From a virus: a DNA stretch of 30,827 nucleotides. The stretch covers positions 1-30,827 of IMG/VR virus record IMGVR_UViG_3300023103_000011; one strand, given 5' to 3'. The notes beneath the pieces were generated by a model that did not search any database, was not told the DNA's origin, and saw nothing but the letters and a program-made list of their open reading frames with translations. Each line of letters begins with the position of its first letter. Within the stretch, counting starts at the first letter, position 1. This document shows, one piece after another, positions 17,087 to 24,064 of this stretch. Position numbers and translations under genes: made by a program.

Positions 17087-17629
17087 ATGATTAAGGAAAT
17101 AACGTTATGCGTACCTAAATACGTTAAGAAGTTTATTTTATCCGAACCAGATTACGAATGTATTTCCGACAATGTTATTAAGGTTCCAAGGCTGTCAGAA
17201 TTAGGACATTTAATTAACGGTTTCTCCCGGACAATTCCTTACACGCAGCCAATTCAGGAACATTCGCTAACCAAGTCAACCGAACTGCTTACTTTTAAGT
17301 ACAATTGTAAAAAGAAAGCTTTTGACATACCGGTTCAGCGATACTCAGTTCTGGTGGCTTTCCTGAATGAGCAGTTCCGTGCTTCATTGATACGTGAAGT
17401 AACTGTTATCCATTCGCTTCATAATGATGACGACTATGGATGGATGGTACGTTTTTTTCTTAAGCAGCGTGGTGTGATTGTAGACGATGCCCAGGAGAAA
17501 GATATGGAATGGGAAACGGCAAAAAAGATTTATCGTGATCATTTAAGCCGTATTAATGAGAAAAACGCTAAAAATCGCAAACTTTCGAAGCCTGTTTTGT
17601 CAGGGTTAGAGCTAGTTTGTAGGGTTTAA
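17087..17629 (+). CDS. Unidentified protein after the tape measure
   Basis: The 180-residue mixed alpha/beta protein, with a strongly basic C-terminal helix (about 145-172), is not recognised. It lies between tape measure and distal-tail genes and is followed by a terminator. It may be a tail assembly or regulatory protein. A weak TATATTTA promoter-like sequence in the 60-base gap before it resembles the Bacteroidota -7 element, so it could also be transcribed on its own. Confidence 0.55.
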   Translation: MIKEITLCVPKYVKKFILSEPDYECISDNVIKVPRLSELGHLINGFSRTIPYTQPIQEHSLTKSTELLTFKYNCKKKAFDIPVQRYSVLVAFLNEQFRASLIREVTVIHSLHNDDDYGWMVRFFLKQRGVIVDDAQEKDMEWETAKKIYRDHLSRINEKNAKNRKLSKPVLSGLELVCRV

Positions 17630-17665
17630 CTCACCGTCGTCAGGGCTACAACTACTTTGTAGGGG
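17598..17665 (+). repeat. Imperfect 27-base direct repeat pair
   Basis: GTCAGGG...TTTGTAGGG occurs at 17598-17624, at the end of the 180-codon gene, and again at 17639-17665 just after its stop. The copies match at 22 of 27 positions with a 41-base period. The second copy contains a small hairpin CTACAA/TTGTAG. This looks like a local duplication immediately upstream of the terminator; no function is apparent. Confidence 0.5.
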
Positions 17666-17668
17666 CCA

Positions 17669-17703
17669 AAAACCGCGTTTCTTTCCAAGAGACGTGGTTT
17701 TTT
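17669..17703 (+). terminator. Rho-independent terminator
   Basis: AAAACCGCGTTTC (17669-17681) pairs with GAGACGTGGTTTT (17689-17701) through 13 base pairs including two G-U pairs, loop TTTCCAA, with the T-run ending at 17703. It ends the tape-measure unit. Confidence 0.8.
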
Positions 17704-17720
17704 AGTTATTTGAATACCTC

Positions 17721-17750
17721 TTTTTTCGTCCTTTCTGTTGGGTGCTGCCA
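17721..17750 (+). promoter_or_regulatory. Late-box copy C with TGCTGCCA
   Basis: TTTTTTCGTCCTTTCTG (17721-17737) and TGCTGCCA (17743-17750) lie just after a terminator and 17 bases before the next ATG. The two-part match to copy B, at a similar post-terminator position, is the best evidence that this is a real element. Confidence 0.45.
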
Positions 17751-17766
17751 GCTTTAATTTTGAGTT

Positions 17767-18306
17767 ATGGCAACAGTTACATCCAGTCAACCATGGGAGC
17801 AAAAACAGCTCAATCAATCGGGGATCCGGCGTCTCAAAATCGTAGACGCTGATATGCTTCTGGTTTTGAACAATTGGTTGATACCACAAAACGATTTTAT
17901 CTTTTATGAATTCATCTTTCCATCAGACCTTTCCTGTATTGCCTCATTCGGCAGGCAGCTAAAAGAAAGCGGATCCCCATTTTGGAACCAAAACATAAGT
18001 TATGCATTGCCACACGTCTCTGATATGCTGGTAATGTGGGCGGCTGAAAATGCTTATAAACTTTGGATAGTAATTGCAGAAGATTACAATGGTATTACCC
18101 GGGCGTTCGGTGGATCCTGTGAAGGTTTAAAGATGAGCTTTCAGGCAACAACCGGAAACGGACCGCGGGATACCAACCCGATGAGTTTTGCTTTTTCAGC
18201 TGAGCAGCTGGCTCCATATATCATACTTCCGGATTATGAGGATAATATCCTTTTCCCAAACGGAGCTGGTTTTTCTTACGGTTTTTCAACAGGTTTTAAT
18301 TCTTAA
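17767..18306 (+). CDS. Tail-associated structural protein candidate
   Basis: The 179-residue product is aromatic-rich and beta-rich, with a Gly/Phe-rich C-terminus ('GAGFSYGFSTGFNS') common in tail-tip or fibre-linked proteins. It is the first gene after late-box C, in a unit with the short protein and esterase genes that follow. No enzymatic motif is seen. Position after the tape measure suggests a distal-tail role, but the family is not recognised. Confidence 0.5.
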   Translation: MATVTSSQPWEQKQLNQSGIRRLKIVDADMLLVLNNWLIPQNDFIFYEFIFPSDLSCIASFGRQLKESGSPFWNQNISYALPHVSDMLVMWAAENAYKLWIVIAEDYNGITRAFGGSCEGLKMSFQATTGNGPRDTNPMSFAFSAEQLAPYIILPDYEDNILFPNGAGFSYGFSTGFNS

Positions 18307-18308
18307 TA

Positions 18309-18626
18309 ATGACAAGAGAACAATTTAAAGCGTGGGTAAATGAAACCTTCCCCGACAATGTGACCAGGGCCATCTCAGAAAACGATCTCCGGGATGGCCT
18401 TGATAGGATGGCTGATCATGTTTTTGATACACTCGAAAATATGGATACAAAGGTAAATTCAATCAATAGCCTGGTCTTTCCAATGAAAAAGGGATTCGTT
18501 TATGCTGCATTGGATACGAATTTCAGTGCAACTCCGAAAATGCAGGTTTATTATAATGATGGTACGGCACAAACCAAAGGTGATTTATACACTTGGCCAA
18601 TTGAACAGTTAAAAAATCTTATTTAA
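18309..18626 (+). CDS. Short tail-fibre-associated protein candidate
   Basis: The 105-residue product has an N-terminal helix ('REQFKAWVNETFP') followed by 'ISENDLRDGLDRMADHVFDTLEN'. This resembles the short adaptor segment at the start of many Bacteroidota tail-fibre proteins. The rest is a short beta region. It lies 2 bases after one gene and 1 base before the esterase gene, so all three are co-translated. It may link the secreted esterase or a fibre to the tail; that is inference. Confidence 0.45.
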   Translation: MTREQFKAWVNETFPDNVTRAISENDLRDGLDRMADHVFDTLENMDTKVNSINSLVFPMKKGFVYAALDTNFSATPKMQVYYNDGTAQTKGDLYTWPIEQLKNLI

Positions 18627-18627
18627 A

Positions 18628-20124
18628 ATGAAAAATCTATTTAAATTCTTAATCCCGTTCCTTTTTGTAGTTCCTGTTTTTGGCCAGGCCGGATTCCCTG
18701 TTAAAGTCGATGCAACCTTTTTTGATGGCGTAAAATTATCTTTCAATAATTCTACTGCACTTAAAGAAGGAGGGAAAGTAATAACCCAGGAAGAATTAAG
18801 GTCCAGAATAATTAGAGAAGGGTCGCCTTGGGCCACCGGCGGCGGTGCTTACCTAAAATGGAATGGTCAATCGGCGTCAGGGGGGTTAAACGTCGGAGGA
18901 TTAAGTTCCGGATCGAGCGTGAAATCTATTTATGCGGAAAGTATCGTAATTTCTGCATCAAAAACTTGTATAATGCAGCCTGTCGGGTGGTATTTAAAAT
19001 CGCCAATAAGTGGCTTGCCAGTTGGTAGCACTCAGGTACTTTCCAATCAAATTGTCGTAAGTGCTGGATCCTCAGTAACAATTCCTTTAAATCAATTAAT
19101 TACACCTGACAGGGCAATGATCTCTGTCGCTGTCACATCCGTCATTGATCAGGATCCACGTGTCATATTCCCGCAAATATCTGGAGGCTCGGTCGCTTTG
19201 AAAACTGATGTGAATGATGGTACCCTCTTAGGGCCGTCTACGCCAATAAGTGACGGAACCTTCTCTTACTTACTAAATGCCAGAAACGCGTCTGGTTCTG
19301 CATCTTCCGGCACAATCACGCTAACGCATCAATTGCCAAGTGATGTGAATTACATTTCTTCGTCCGGAGCAGGTTGGACTGTTAATGTTGTAAATGGATT
19401 ACTGACTGCTACCACTTCTGATGTGATCACAAATGCCGGTGTAAAAAGCCTAACCGTAATCCTATCGCCAAAAACGGCGATATATGCAGGTATTGCTGGA
19501 TTCGGTTATCAGGCAGATATTGATGTAAATTATGATGCCCCTCCTATTGTCTGGAATGGAACAAGCATTACAGCGGGGACAGGTGTTACAAATTACACGG
19601 CATCTTATCCTTATTTGATCAGGAACTGGATCAGGGATGTTAAAAATGTTAAAACCCGTGTTGTCAACAAGGCCATATCGGGAACATCGTCGGTTACACA
19701 CGAAAGCTTAAGAGCTTTTTCTAACAGGTATGACTTTGCTGATGCACCTTTTGCGGCGGTGATGGAGCACGGTATTAATAACAGTGCGCAGGCTGTAGCT
19801 ACCTCGGTTTCTGTGGATAACATGAAGGCTTATGTAAAGCAAATGAAAGCACAGGGGGCAAAATGGGTCTTTATCTTCGCGCCCTATCCAACCGGAAACG
19901 CACCATTAGAAGCATTAAATGCGACACTTTCCACAGCACTATCTGCCGGCGTTGCGTCGCTCAATGACCCCAAAGTTAGGTATGTGATAGAGACACGCAG
20001 TATGTGGAATCCTGTTACGCAGGACGCAACTTATACCACAGATCAAATTCACTTAACCGATGCTGGAAATGCAAAGGTCTTTGAAGCATTTGTGAGTCAT
20101 ATAACAACTAATAGCCTATTTTAA
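18628..20124 (+). CDS. Secreted SGNH-family esterase, tail module
   Basis: The 498-residue product begins with a signal peptide (about 1-20) ending 'VFG' before Gln21. The middle is beta-rich with repeats (about 60-300). The C-terminal ~190 residues form an SGNH/GDSL hydrolase: Ser313 in 'NGTSIT' (block I), Gly352 in 'SGTSS' (block II), 'GINN' at 382-385 (block III) and Asp472-His475 in 'DQIHLTD' (block V). Such enzymes remove acetyl groups from carbohydrates. A tail-spike-like depolymerising role is natural from the neighbours, but a Sec signal peptide is odd for a virion protein and suggests export to the periplasm or cell surface. Confidence 0.75.
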   Translation: MKNLFKFLIPFLFVVPVFGQAGFPVKVDATFFDGVKLSFNNSTALKEGGKVITQEELRSRIIREGSPWATGGGAYLKWNGQSASGGLNVGGLSSGSSVKSIYAESIVISASKTCIMQPVGWYLKSPISGLPVGSTQVLSNQIVVSAGSSVTIPLNQLITPDRAMISVAVTSVIDQDPRVIFPQISGGSVALKTDVNDGTLLGPSTPISDGTFSYLLNARNASGSASSGTITLTHQLPSDVNYISSSGAGWTVNVVNGLLTATTSDVITNAGVKSLTVILSPKTAIYAGIAGFGYQADIDVNYDAPPIVWNGTSITAGTGVTNYTASYPYLIRNWIRDVKNVKTRVVNKAISGTSSVTHESLRAFSNRYDFADAPFAAVMEHGINNSAQAVATSVSVDNMKAYVKQMKAQGAKWVFIFAPYPTGNAPLEALNATLSTALSAGVASLNDPKVRYVIETRSMWNPVTQDATYTTDQIHLTDAGNAKVFEAFVSHITTNSLF

Positions 20125-20131
20125 GCCGTTT

Positions 20132-20206
20132 TCTTGTCCTTTCACCCCCGTTATAATCATTATAATCTTGTAACCACTTAATAATCGAACTGATTAACCA
20201 GGTTAC
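20132..20206 (+). promoter_or_regulatory. Late-box copy D and short repeats before the head module
   Basis: TCTTGTCCTTTC (20132-20143) follows the esterase stop closely. A tandem TTATAATCA/TTATAATCT lies at 20151-20168. GTAACC and GGTTAC arms then flank a short segment before the ATG at 20207. The box matches copies B and C up to the C after TCCTTT but lacks the TGCTGCCA part. This probably contains the promoter of the protease-scaffold-capsid unit. Confidence 0.4.
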
Positions 20207-21046
20207 ATGAATCCGCTTTTAACACAATTCTTATGGTACATATCTGAGGCGCATCTGCCTGAGCTGCAATTCAAATTAAGGAACCCTCAAAGGGCTCCTT
20301 TTTCTGCTATACTTCCTAAAAGTTTTGATGCTCAAATACAGGCTTCGGGAATGGCGAAAGCTTATAATGATTTTCTAACTCAAGTTTATTCTACCGATAA
20401 AAGTGTGCTGGTACTTCCGGTACAAGGCGAAATGAGCCGTTCCAGTTATTATAATTACGGAAATGACTTCTTCATTCGGCAGCTAAATGCAGCTGCAAAA
20501 GATAGTGATTATAAAGGAGCTGTTTTGCAGATGAATACGCCAGGCGGAACTGCTGACTCGACGCCGGCTTTCGCTGATGCTGTTGCGGCTTTTAAAAAAG
20601 TAAAGCCCATTGTAACGCAGACTGCTTATTGTGCAAGTGCCGGATACTATGTGGCCAGCCAGGGAGATGAGATTATCATTGAAGACCAGGCTGCGAGCTC
20701 CATTGGATCCATTGGAACGCTGCTCATACTTGAAAATTATGCTGAGAACCTTAAACAACAGGGAATCAGCATGGAAATCATGCGTGCGAAAGGTAGTGAA
20801 GACAAAGCCCGGGTAAACTGGATTGAGGAAATTACTCCGGAAGCAAAAGCGGGATTGCAAAGTATGCTTGATGCCTGCCAGAAAGAGTTTGCAGGAGCCG
20901 TAAAACGTGGCAGAGCTGGAAAAATTACAGCAGCGGCCATGACAGGTAAGATGTTCAATGCTTCTGATGCCTTGAAAGAAGGCCTGGCAGATAGCAAAGG
21001 TGATCTTGCTTTTGCAGTACGCCGGGTGATTGAGCTAAGTAAGTAA
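20207..21046 (+). CDS. S49-family head maturation protease
   Basis: The 279-residue product is a phage SppA/S49-type serine peptidase that processes scaffold and capsid proteins during prohead maturation. The fold markers are 'QMNTPGGTADST' (108-119), the nucleophile Ser144 in 'AYCASAGYYVAS' and 'SSIGSIGTLL' (164-173). Lys195 or Lys200 in 'RAKGSEDK' is a candidate for the catalytic Lys of the dyad. The length is typical of the phage type. It is followed by the scaffold candidate and the major capsid gene, the usual order inside a head module. Confidence 0.85.
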   Translation: MNPLLTQFLWYISEAHLPELQFKLRNPQRAPFSAILPKSFDAQIQASGMAKAYNDFLTQVYSTDKSVLVLPVQGEMSRSSYYNYGNDFFIRQLNAAAKDSDYKGAVLQMNTPGGTADSTPAFADAVAAFKKVKPIVTQTAYCASAGYYVASQGDEIIIEDQAASSIGSIGTLLILENYAENLKQQGISMEIMRAKGSEDKARVNWIEEITPEAKAGLQSMLDACQKEFAGAVKRGRAGKITAAAMTGKMFNASDALKEGLADSKGDLAFAVRRVIELSK

Positions 21047-21071
21047 GTTTTCAAACTATAATTATTATAAA

Positions 21072-21590
21072 ATGAGTAAGTCAAAAAAGAGTGTTGGGGC
21101 GTGGCTGAGTGATGTTTTTGGAACTTCTCACAAAGCGATATCAGAAAATTTAAGCACGGAGCAATACAACCAGCTGGTAATTGATGCAGGAAAGTTCCGT
21201 GAGTCGGAAGAATCAAAGCAGCAAGATGATGAAGCTGATGAAACCGATGAAGAAGAAACTACGGATAGTGAGCAAACGGATCCTAAAAATTCAAGTTTTG
21301 AATCCCGCCTTAAAGCGCTGGAAACCGGCCTTGTAGCTGCCCAGAATGCTTTGAAAGCTGAGAAGAAAGTAAGTAAGGGATTGACTACCAAACTGTCAGA
21401 AGCTGAAATAAAACTGACTGAAACGCAGACCAAACTTGCTACTTCCGAAGAACAGAAAACGAAATTACGCCAGGCTGTTAATCCACTTGGCGATGAAGAT
21501 CTTACAAATAAGGAAGATTCAACAGCAGGATTAACTCAGGCAGATATTGAGGCTCGTAAGAGCTATAAGGCAAACCGCTCAGAGGATTAG
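21072..21590 (+). CDS. Scaffolding protein candidate
   Basis: The 172-residue, highly charged protein has an acidic stretch (about 45-75, rich in Asp, Glu and Thr), then a Lys/Glu-rich coiled coil (about 75-140), and a basic C-terminal end. This is the usual build of a phage scaffold that templates the prohead and is then cleaved by the adjacent protease. It lies between protease and capsid. The call rests on composition and position. Confidence 0.7.
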   Translation: MSKSKKSVGAWLSDVFGTSHKAISENLSTEQYNQLVIDAGKFRESEESKQQDDEADETDEEETTDSEQTDPKNSSFESRLKALETGLVAAQNALKAEKKVSKGLTTKLSEAEIKLTETQTKLATSEEQKTKLRQAVNPLGDEDLTNKEDSTAGLTQADIEARKSYKANRSED

Positions 21591-21612
21591 ATCCGTGAAA
21601 ATGAACGAGCGT

Positions 21613-21678
21613 CGGTGCAGTCATCCCGAAACGATTGAGGTGATAGACTAGTGAGCAGGGATCGGCTGCACCGTTTTT
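21613..21678 (+). ncRNA. Candidate structured RNA upstream of the capsid gene
   Basis: The 127-base gap before the capsid gene contains an 8-bp outer stem CGGTGCAG (21613-21620)/CTGCACCG (21666-21673). Inside it is ATCCC (21623-21627)/GGGAT (21658-21662), with a 30-base apical region and TTTTT directly after the outer stem. It could be a terminator or attenuator with a large head, an RNA processing site, or an unnamed RNA motif that sets capsid expression. It is not a tRNA: no T-arm or anticodon arm can be drawn. Confidence 0.5.
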
Positions 21679-21717
21679 AAACGAATCAATTTTTTACAAT
21701 TTAAATAGGGAGAGGAA

Positions 21718-22719
21718 ATGGCAAGTGTGGATTTAAGTGCCCTGGATACATCATTGAAACACCGTAAGGCAAAAGGAGAAGGCCTGATGGTTAAGAAAAT
21801 GACAGCCGGGTGGGGAAAAGTTGGTGGATTTAAAAAGTTGAGAGTTATTGATCAGATCGTACTTGGATCAATGGCCTTTAAGAGCCTGGCTCAGCCTGGT
21901 GGAAAAGGAACTTTCAATCCGAAAGCAAATGCGCTTAAAGTACAAGCAAGAATTGGCCAGGTGAGACCAGCCAAAATTGACTTGTTGATTACCGAAATTG
22001 AACGCCTTGAGCTGGAAGCAACATACTTTGCAGAAGTCGAAGGTACGGATGGACGTGATCCTGAGAAATTCATGTTTGCAGATCACATCTGGGAACATGT
22101 AGTGGAAATTGCAGGTGTAGATACTTTAAGAGCTGTCTGGGTTGGAGAGCTAAATTCTGCGGGTACAAATGCTGTTGATGTATGTAATGGTATTGTTACA
22201 TTAATTGACTCAGCCATTGAAACAGATGAACTTCCGGAAACGCTTATTCTAACTCACTCGGATGCGAATTTTGTTATTACAGAGGCAAACATCATATCTG
22301 AGATCAAAAAGCTGGTTAAGATTTACCGTACAAAATTACCAGCCTATGGTGATACGCCTTCTGTGTTTTACCTGGCGCCAGAACGTCTGGCTGAATACCA
22401 GTTTGCACTGGAAGCGGCATTGGGTATGGTGAATACGTACAATTCCTTTAACCAGGTTGTTGTGTACTTTCAGAAAAACATTCGTTTCGAGCCGGTTCTG
22501 GATCTTGCAGGAACTGACTTTATGGCCATCATTCCAGAAAATAACCTGGTATACCTTACTGACCGTAAGGATGCAAAAACAGAACTTGACAGCGATTACA
22601 ATAAACGCGACCGTTCGATTGCCTTGATGGCTGACTGGTGGTTTGCACCGGAAGTATACCGTATGGACATTATCGCAACTAACGATTTGCGTACACGTCC
22701 TACGCTTTCCGGGGAATAG
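21718..22719 (+). CDS. Major capsid protein
   Basis: The 333-residue product follows protease and scaffold. It has a basic N-terminal arm (1-40), a central alpha/beta region, and C-terminal 'IIPENNLVYLTDRKD' and 'RSIALMADWWFAPEVYRMDIIATNDL' segments like those of HK97-fold capsid proteins in Bacteroidota phages. No separate delta domain is evident; the scaffold is a separate gene. GGGAGAGG 3 bases before the ATG is one of the best ribosome-binding sites in the window, in keeping with high expression. Confidence 0.85.
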   Translation: MASVDLSALDTSLKHRKAKGEGLMVKKMTAGWGKVGGFKKLRVIDQIVLGSMAFKSLAQPGGKGTFNPKANALKVQARIGQVRPAKIDLLITEIERLELEATYFAEVEGTDGRDPEKFMFADHIWEHVVEIAGVDTLRAVWVGELNSAGTNAVDVCNGIVTLIDSAIETDELPETLILTHSDANFVITEANIISEIKKLVKIYRTKLPAYGDTPSVFYLAPERLAEYQFALEAALGMVNTYNSFNQVVVYFQKNIRFEPVLDLAGTDFMAIIPENNLVYLTDRKDAKTELDSDYNKRDRSIALMADWWFAPEVYRMDIIATNDLRTRPTLSGE

Positions 22720-22758
22720 TTTCAAAGTGAGGTAGGAAAGAAAAGTAGTTAAAATTAT

Positions 22759-22784
22759 GAATTGCCGGTTTCTGCCGGCAATTC
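22759..22784 (+). promoter_or_regulatory. Perfect hairpin between capsid and tail-tube candidate
   Basis: GAATTGCCGG (22759-22768), loop TTTCTG, CCGGCAATTC (22775-22784): ten perfect base pairs, with no T-run after it. It is more likely an mRNA stability, processing or attenuation element than a terminator. It may set the ratio of capsid to downstream products. Confidence 0.5.
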
Positions 22785-22803
22785 TTCCATCCAAAATTTA
22801 AAA

Positions 22804-23496
22804 ATGAATAAATATCTTAAGTTCTTATTTGTGGCTGTCGTAGCCATTGTTGCAGCACATTTGGTACCGTTGTTTTCTGATGGTGATGCAGTGGATATGG
22901 TTTTTGCCATTGGTCCCGCATTCGCTTCGTTTACCAATCTTAGAAACATTGCAGAACAAACCTCAAATGCCCCGGGTATTCGTCGAATTGGCGTCATTGC
23001 AGTAAGAGATTTGTTGCCCACAGTAATTGATTGGCCAAAGGCTGTCGGACCAACTTTGGACGTGAACCTTGAAACTATGGAAATTACAACTGCTCTTCCA
23101 GTGGCAGTAGGTAAAACAGTAGCAGTAATTGAACCAGCAGATAACTCAGCGTTTGCAGACTTCGAAAATCAAGGTGAGCGGTACTATCAGTCTTACAAGC
23201 ACATGATGGGTTTTGATATCGCAGGCTTGACAAAAGCTCAAGCGGTTGAAATGAGGAAATACATTAATACAGGGTGCATTTTCTTTGTTGAATCGCATGA
23301 CGGCGAAATTCGTGTCTATGGATCAAAGCTGGCTCCAATTGTACTTAAAAGCAAAGGATCTTCCGGTAAAAAAGGTGGTGACAAACGAGGATATTCCAAC
23401 ACTGGAGACAATGATTCTTTTGTGATCGAACCTCCATTTTACCCAGCAACATTGGCGCTGCCTGGTATGACATCAGTTGTAGACGACGGAGAATGA
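22804..23496 (+). CDS. Major tail tube protein candidate
   Basis: The start is the ATG at 22804, just after a hairpin. The upstream TTG (22762) lies within the hairpin and is rejected. The product is 230 aa. Residues 4-22 are hydrophobic, an unusual feature for a tail tube protein. The middle ('ALPVAVGKTVAVIEPADNS') and the 'GKKGGDKRGYSNTGDN' segment near residues 190-210 fit the beta-rich tube protein pattern in Bacteroidota phages. Context (after the capsid, before a possible chaperone pair) agrees. An alternative is a head decoration protein. The stop overlaps the next ATG. Confidence 0.5.
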   Translation: MNKYLKFLFVAVVAIVAAHLVPLFSDGDAVDMVFAIGPAFASFTNLRNIAEQTSNAPGIRRIGVIAVRDLLPTVIDWPKAVGPTLDVNLETMEITTALPVAVGKTVAVIEPADNSAFADFENQGERYYQSYKHMMGFDIAGLTKAQAVEMRKYINTGCIFFVESHDGEIRVYGSKLAPIVLKSKGSSGKKGGDKRGYSNTGDNDSFVIEPPFYPATLALPGMTSVVDDGE

Positions 23497-23699
23497 AAGC
23501 CGTAAAAGTTAAACTGGCTTTTCCATCCGAAAAGCCAGTTAATTTCAAAATTGGCGAGGTTAACGTCAGAATAGGCAAAATCCCGACCAGTATTGAGCAG
23601 CAATGGGCTGACATTATTATAGAGCAGTACCCGGGATGGATCGAACTTGTAGTAAAGAAAAAGGCTGCAAAATTGAGTTTAACCACAAAGGAGGCCTGA
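23493..23699 (+). CDS. Small basic protein after the tail-tube candidate
   Basis: The 68-residue, Lys-rich, mainly beta protein overlaps the preceding gene by four bases (ATGA). Its last codons and stop lie inside the left arm of the terminator at 23687-23718, so this gene ends the capsid-tube transcript. No family recognised. Confidence 0.5.
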   Translation: MKAVKVKLAFPSEKPVNFKIGEVNVRIGKIPTSIEQQWADIIIEQYPGWIELVVKKKAAKLSLTTKEA

Positions 23700-23718
23700 C
23701 ATAAACCAGGCCTCCTTT
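23687..23718 (+). terminator. Rho-independent terminator overlapping a stop codon
   Basis: AAAGGAGGCCTG (23687-23698), loop ACATAAAC, CAGGCCTCCTTT (23707-23718): 12 perfect pairs, followed by TA and six T's. The TGA of the 68-codon gene is at its upper left, so a translating ribosome would disrupt the hairpin; this makes readthrough dependent on translation. Confidence 0.85.
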
Positions 23719-23746
23719 TATTTTTTAATTTCTATTCTTATAAATC

Positions 23747-24064
23747 ATGACTACAAAGGAAAAAATTGCTCTGCATTCTCTTAGGCAAAAGGTAGAGCGC
23801 GGAATTTACACTGAGGAAAAAGCTAAGGCAGAATTTGAAAGAATAACCGGCCGTATTGCTGACGAAGTGCCAGCTAAAAATGATGAAGATGGGCAAGTCA
23901 TGGGGGAGTACCTGGACAGCTTAAACGCAGCGCTGGAAAAAGCAGCTCAGGTGAAAGAGGAAGAACAGCAGGAGGGATCAACCGTGGATCTAAATCCGCT
24001 GACAGACAAAATGGTGCAAAAGCGGCCGGCAGCCAAAGTGGTAAAAGTGAAGAAAGCAAGCTAA
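23747..24064 (+). CDS. Possible tail assembly chaperone, upstream partner
   Basis: The 105-residue, charged, helical protein has a Lys-rich C-terminus. It follows a terminator. The next coding segment is in the -1 frame directly after its stop with no normal start codon, as in the G/GT tail chaperone pairs of siphoviruses, where a fraction of ribosomes shift frame. No canonical X-XXY-YYZ slippery site is visible near the end (the best is GTA-AAA-G), so the frameshift idea is open. Alternatively this is a stand-alone protein. Confidence 0.5.
   Translation: MTTKEKIALHSLRQKVERGIYTEEKAKAEFERITGRIADEVPAKNDEDGQVMGEYLDSLNAALEKAAQVKEEEQQEGSTVDLNPLTDKMVQKRPAAKVVKVKKAS

Noticed and set aside
21613-21678. 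tRNA or tRNA-like gene (8-bp closing stem, ~66 bases)
   Set aside because: No T-arm consensus, anticodon arm or CCA-type 3' end can be drawn; described as an unassigned structured RNA instead.
22762-22803. Upstream TTG start for the tail-tube candidate
   Set aside because: The extra codons fall in a perfect hairpin; the ATG at 22804 is preferred.
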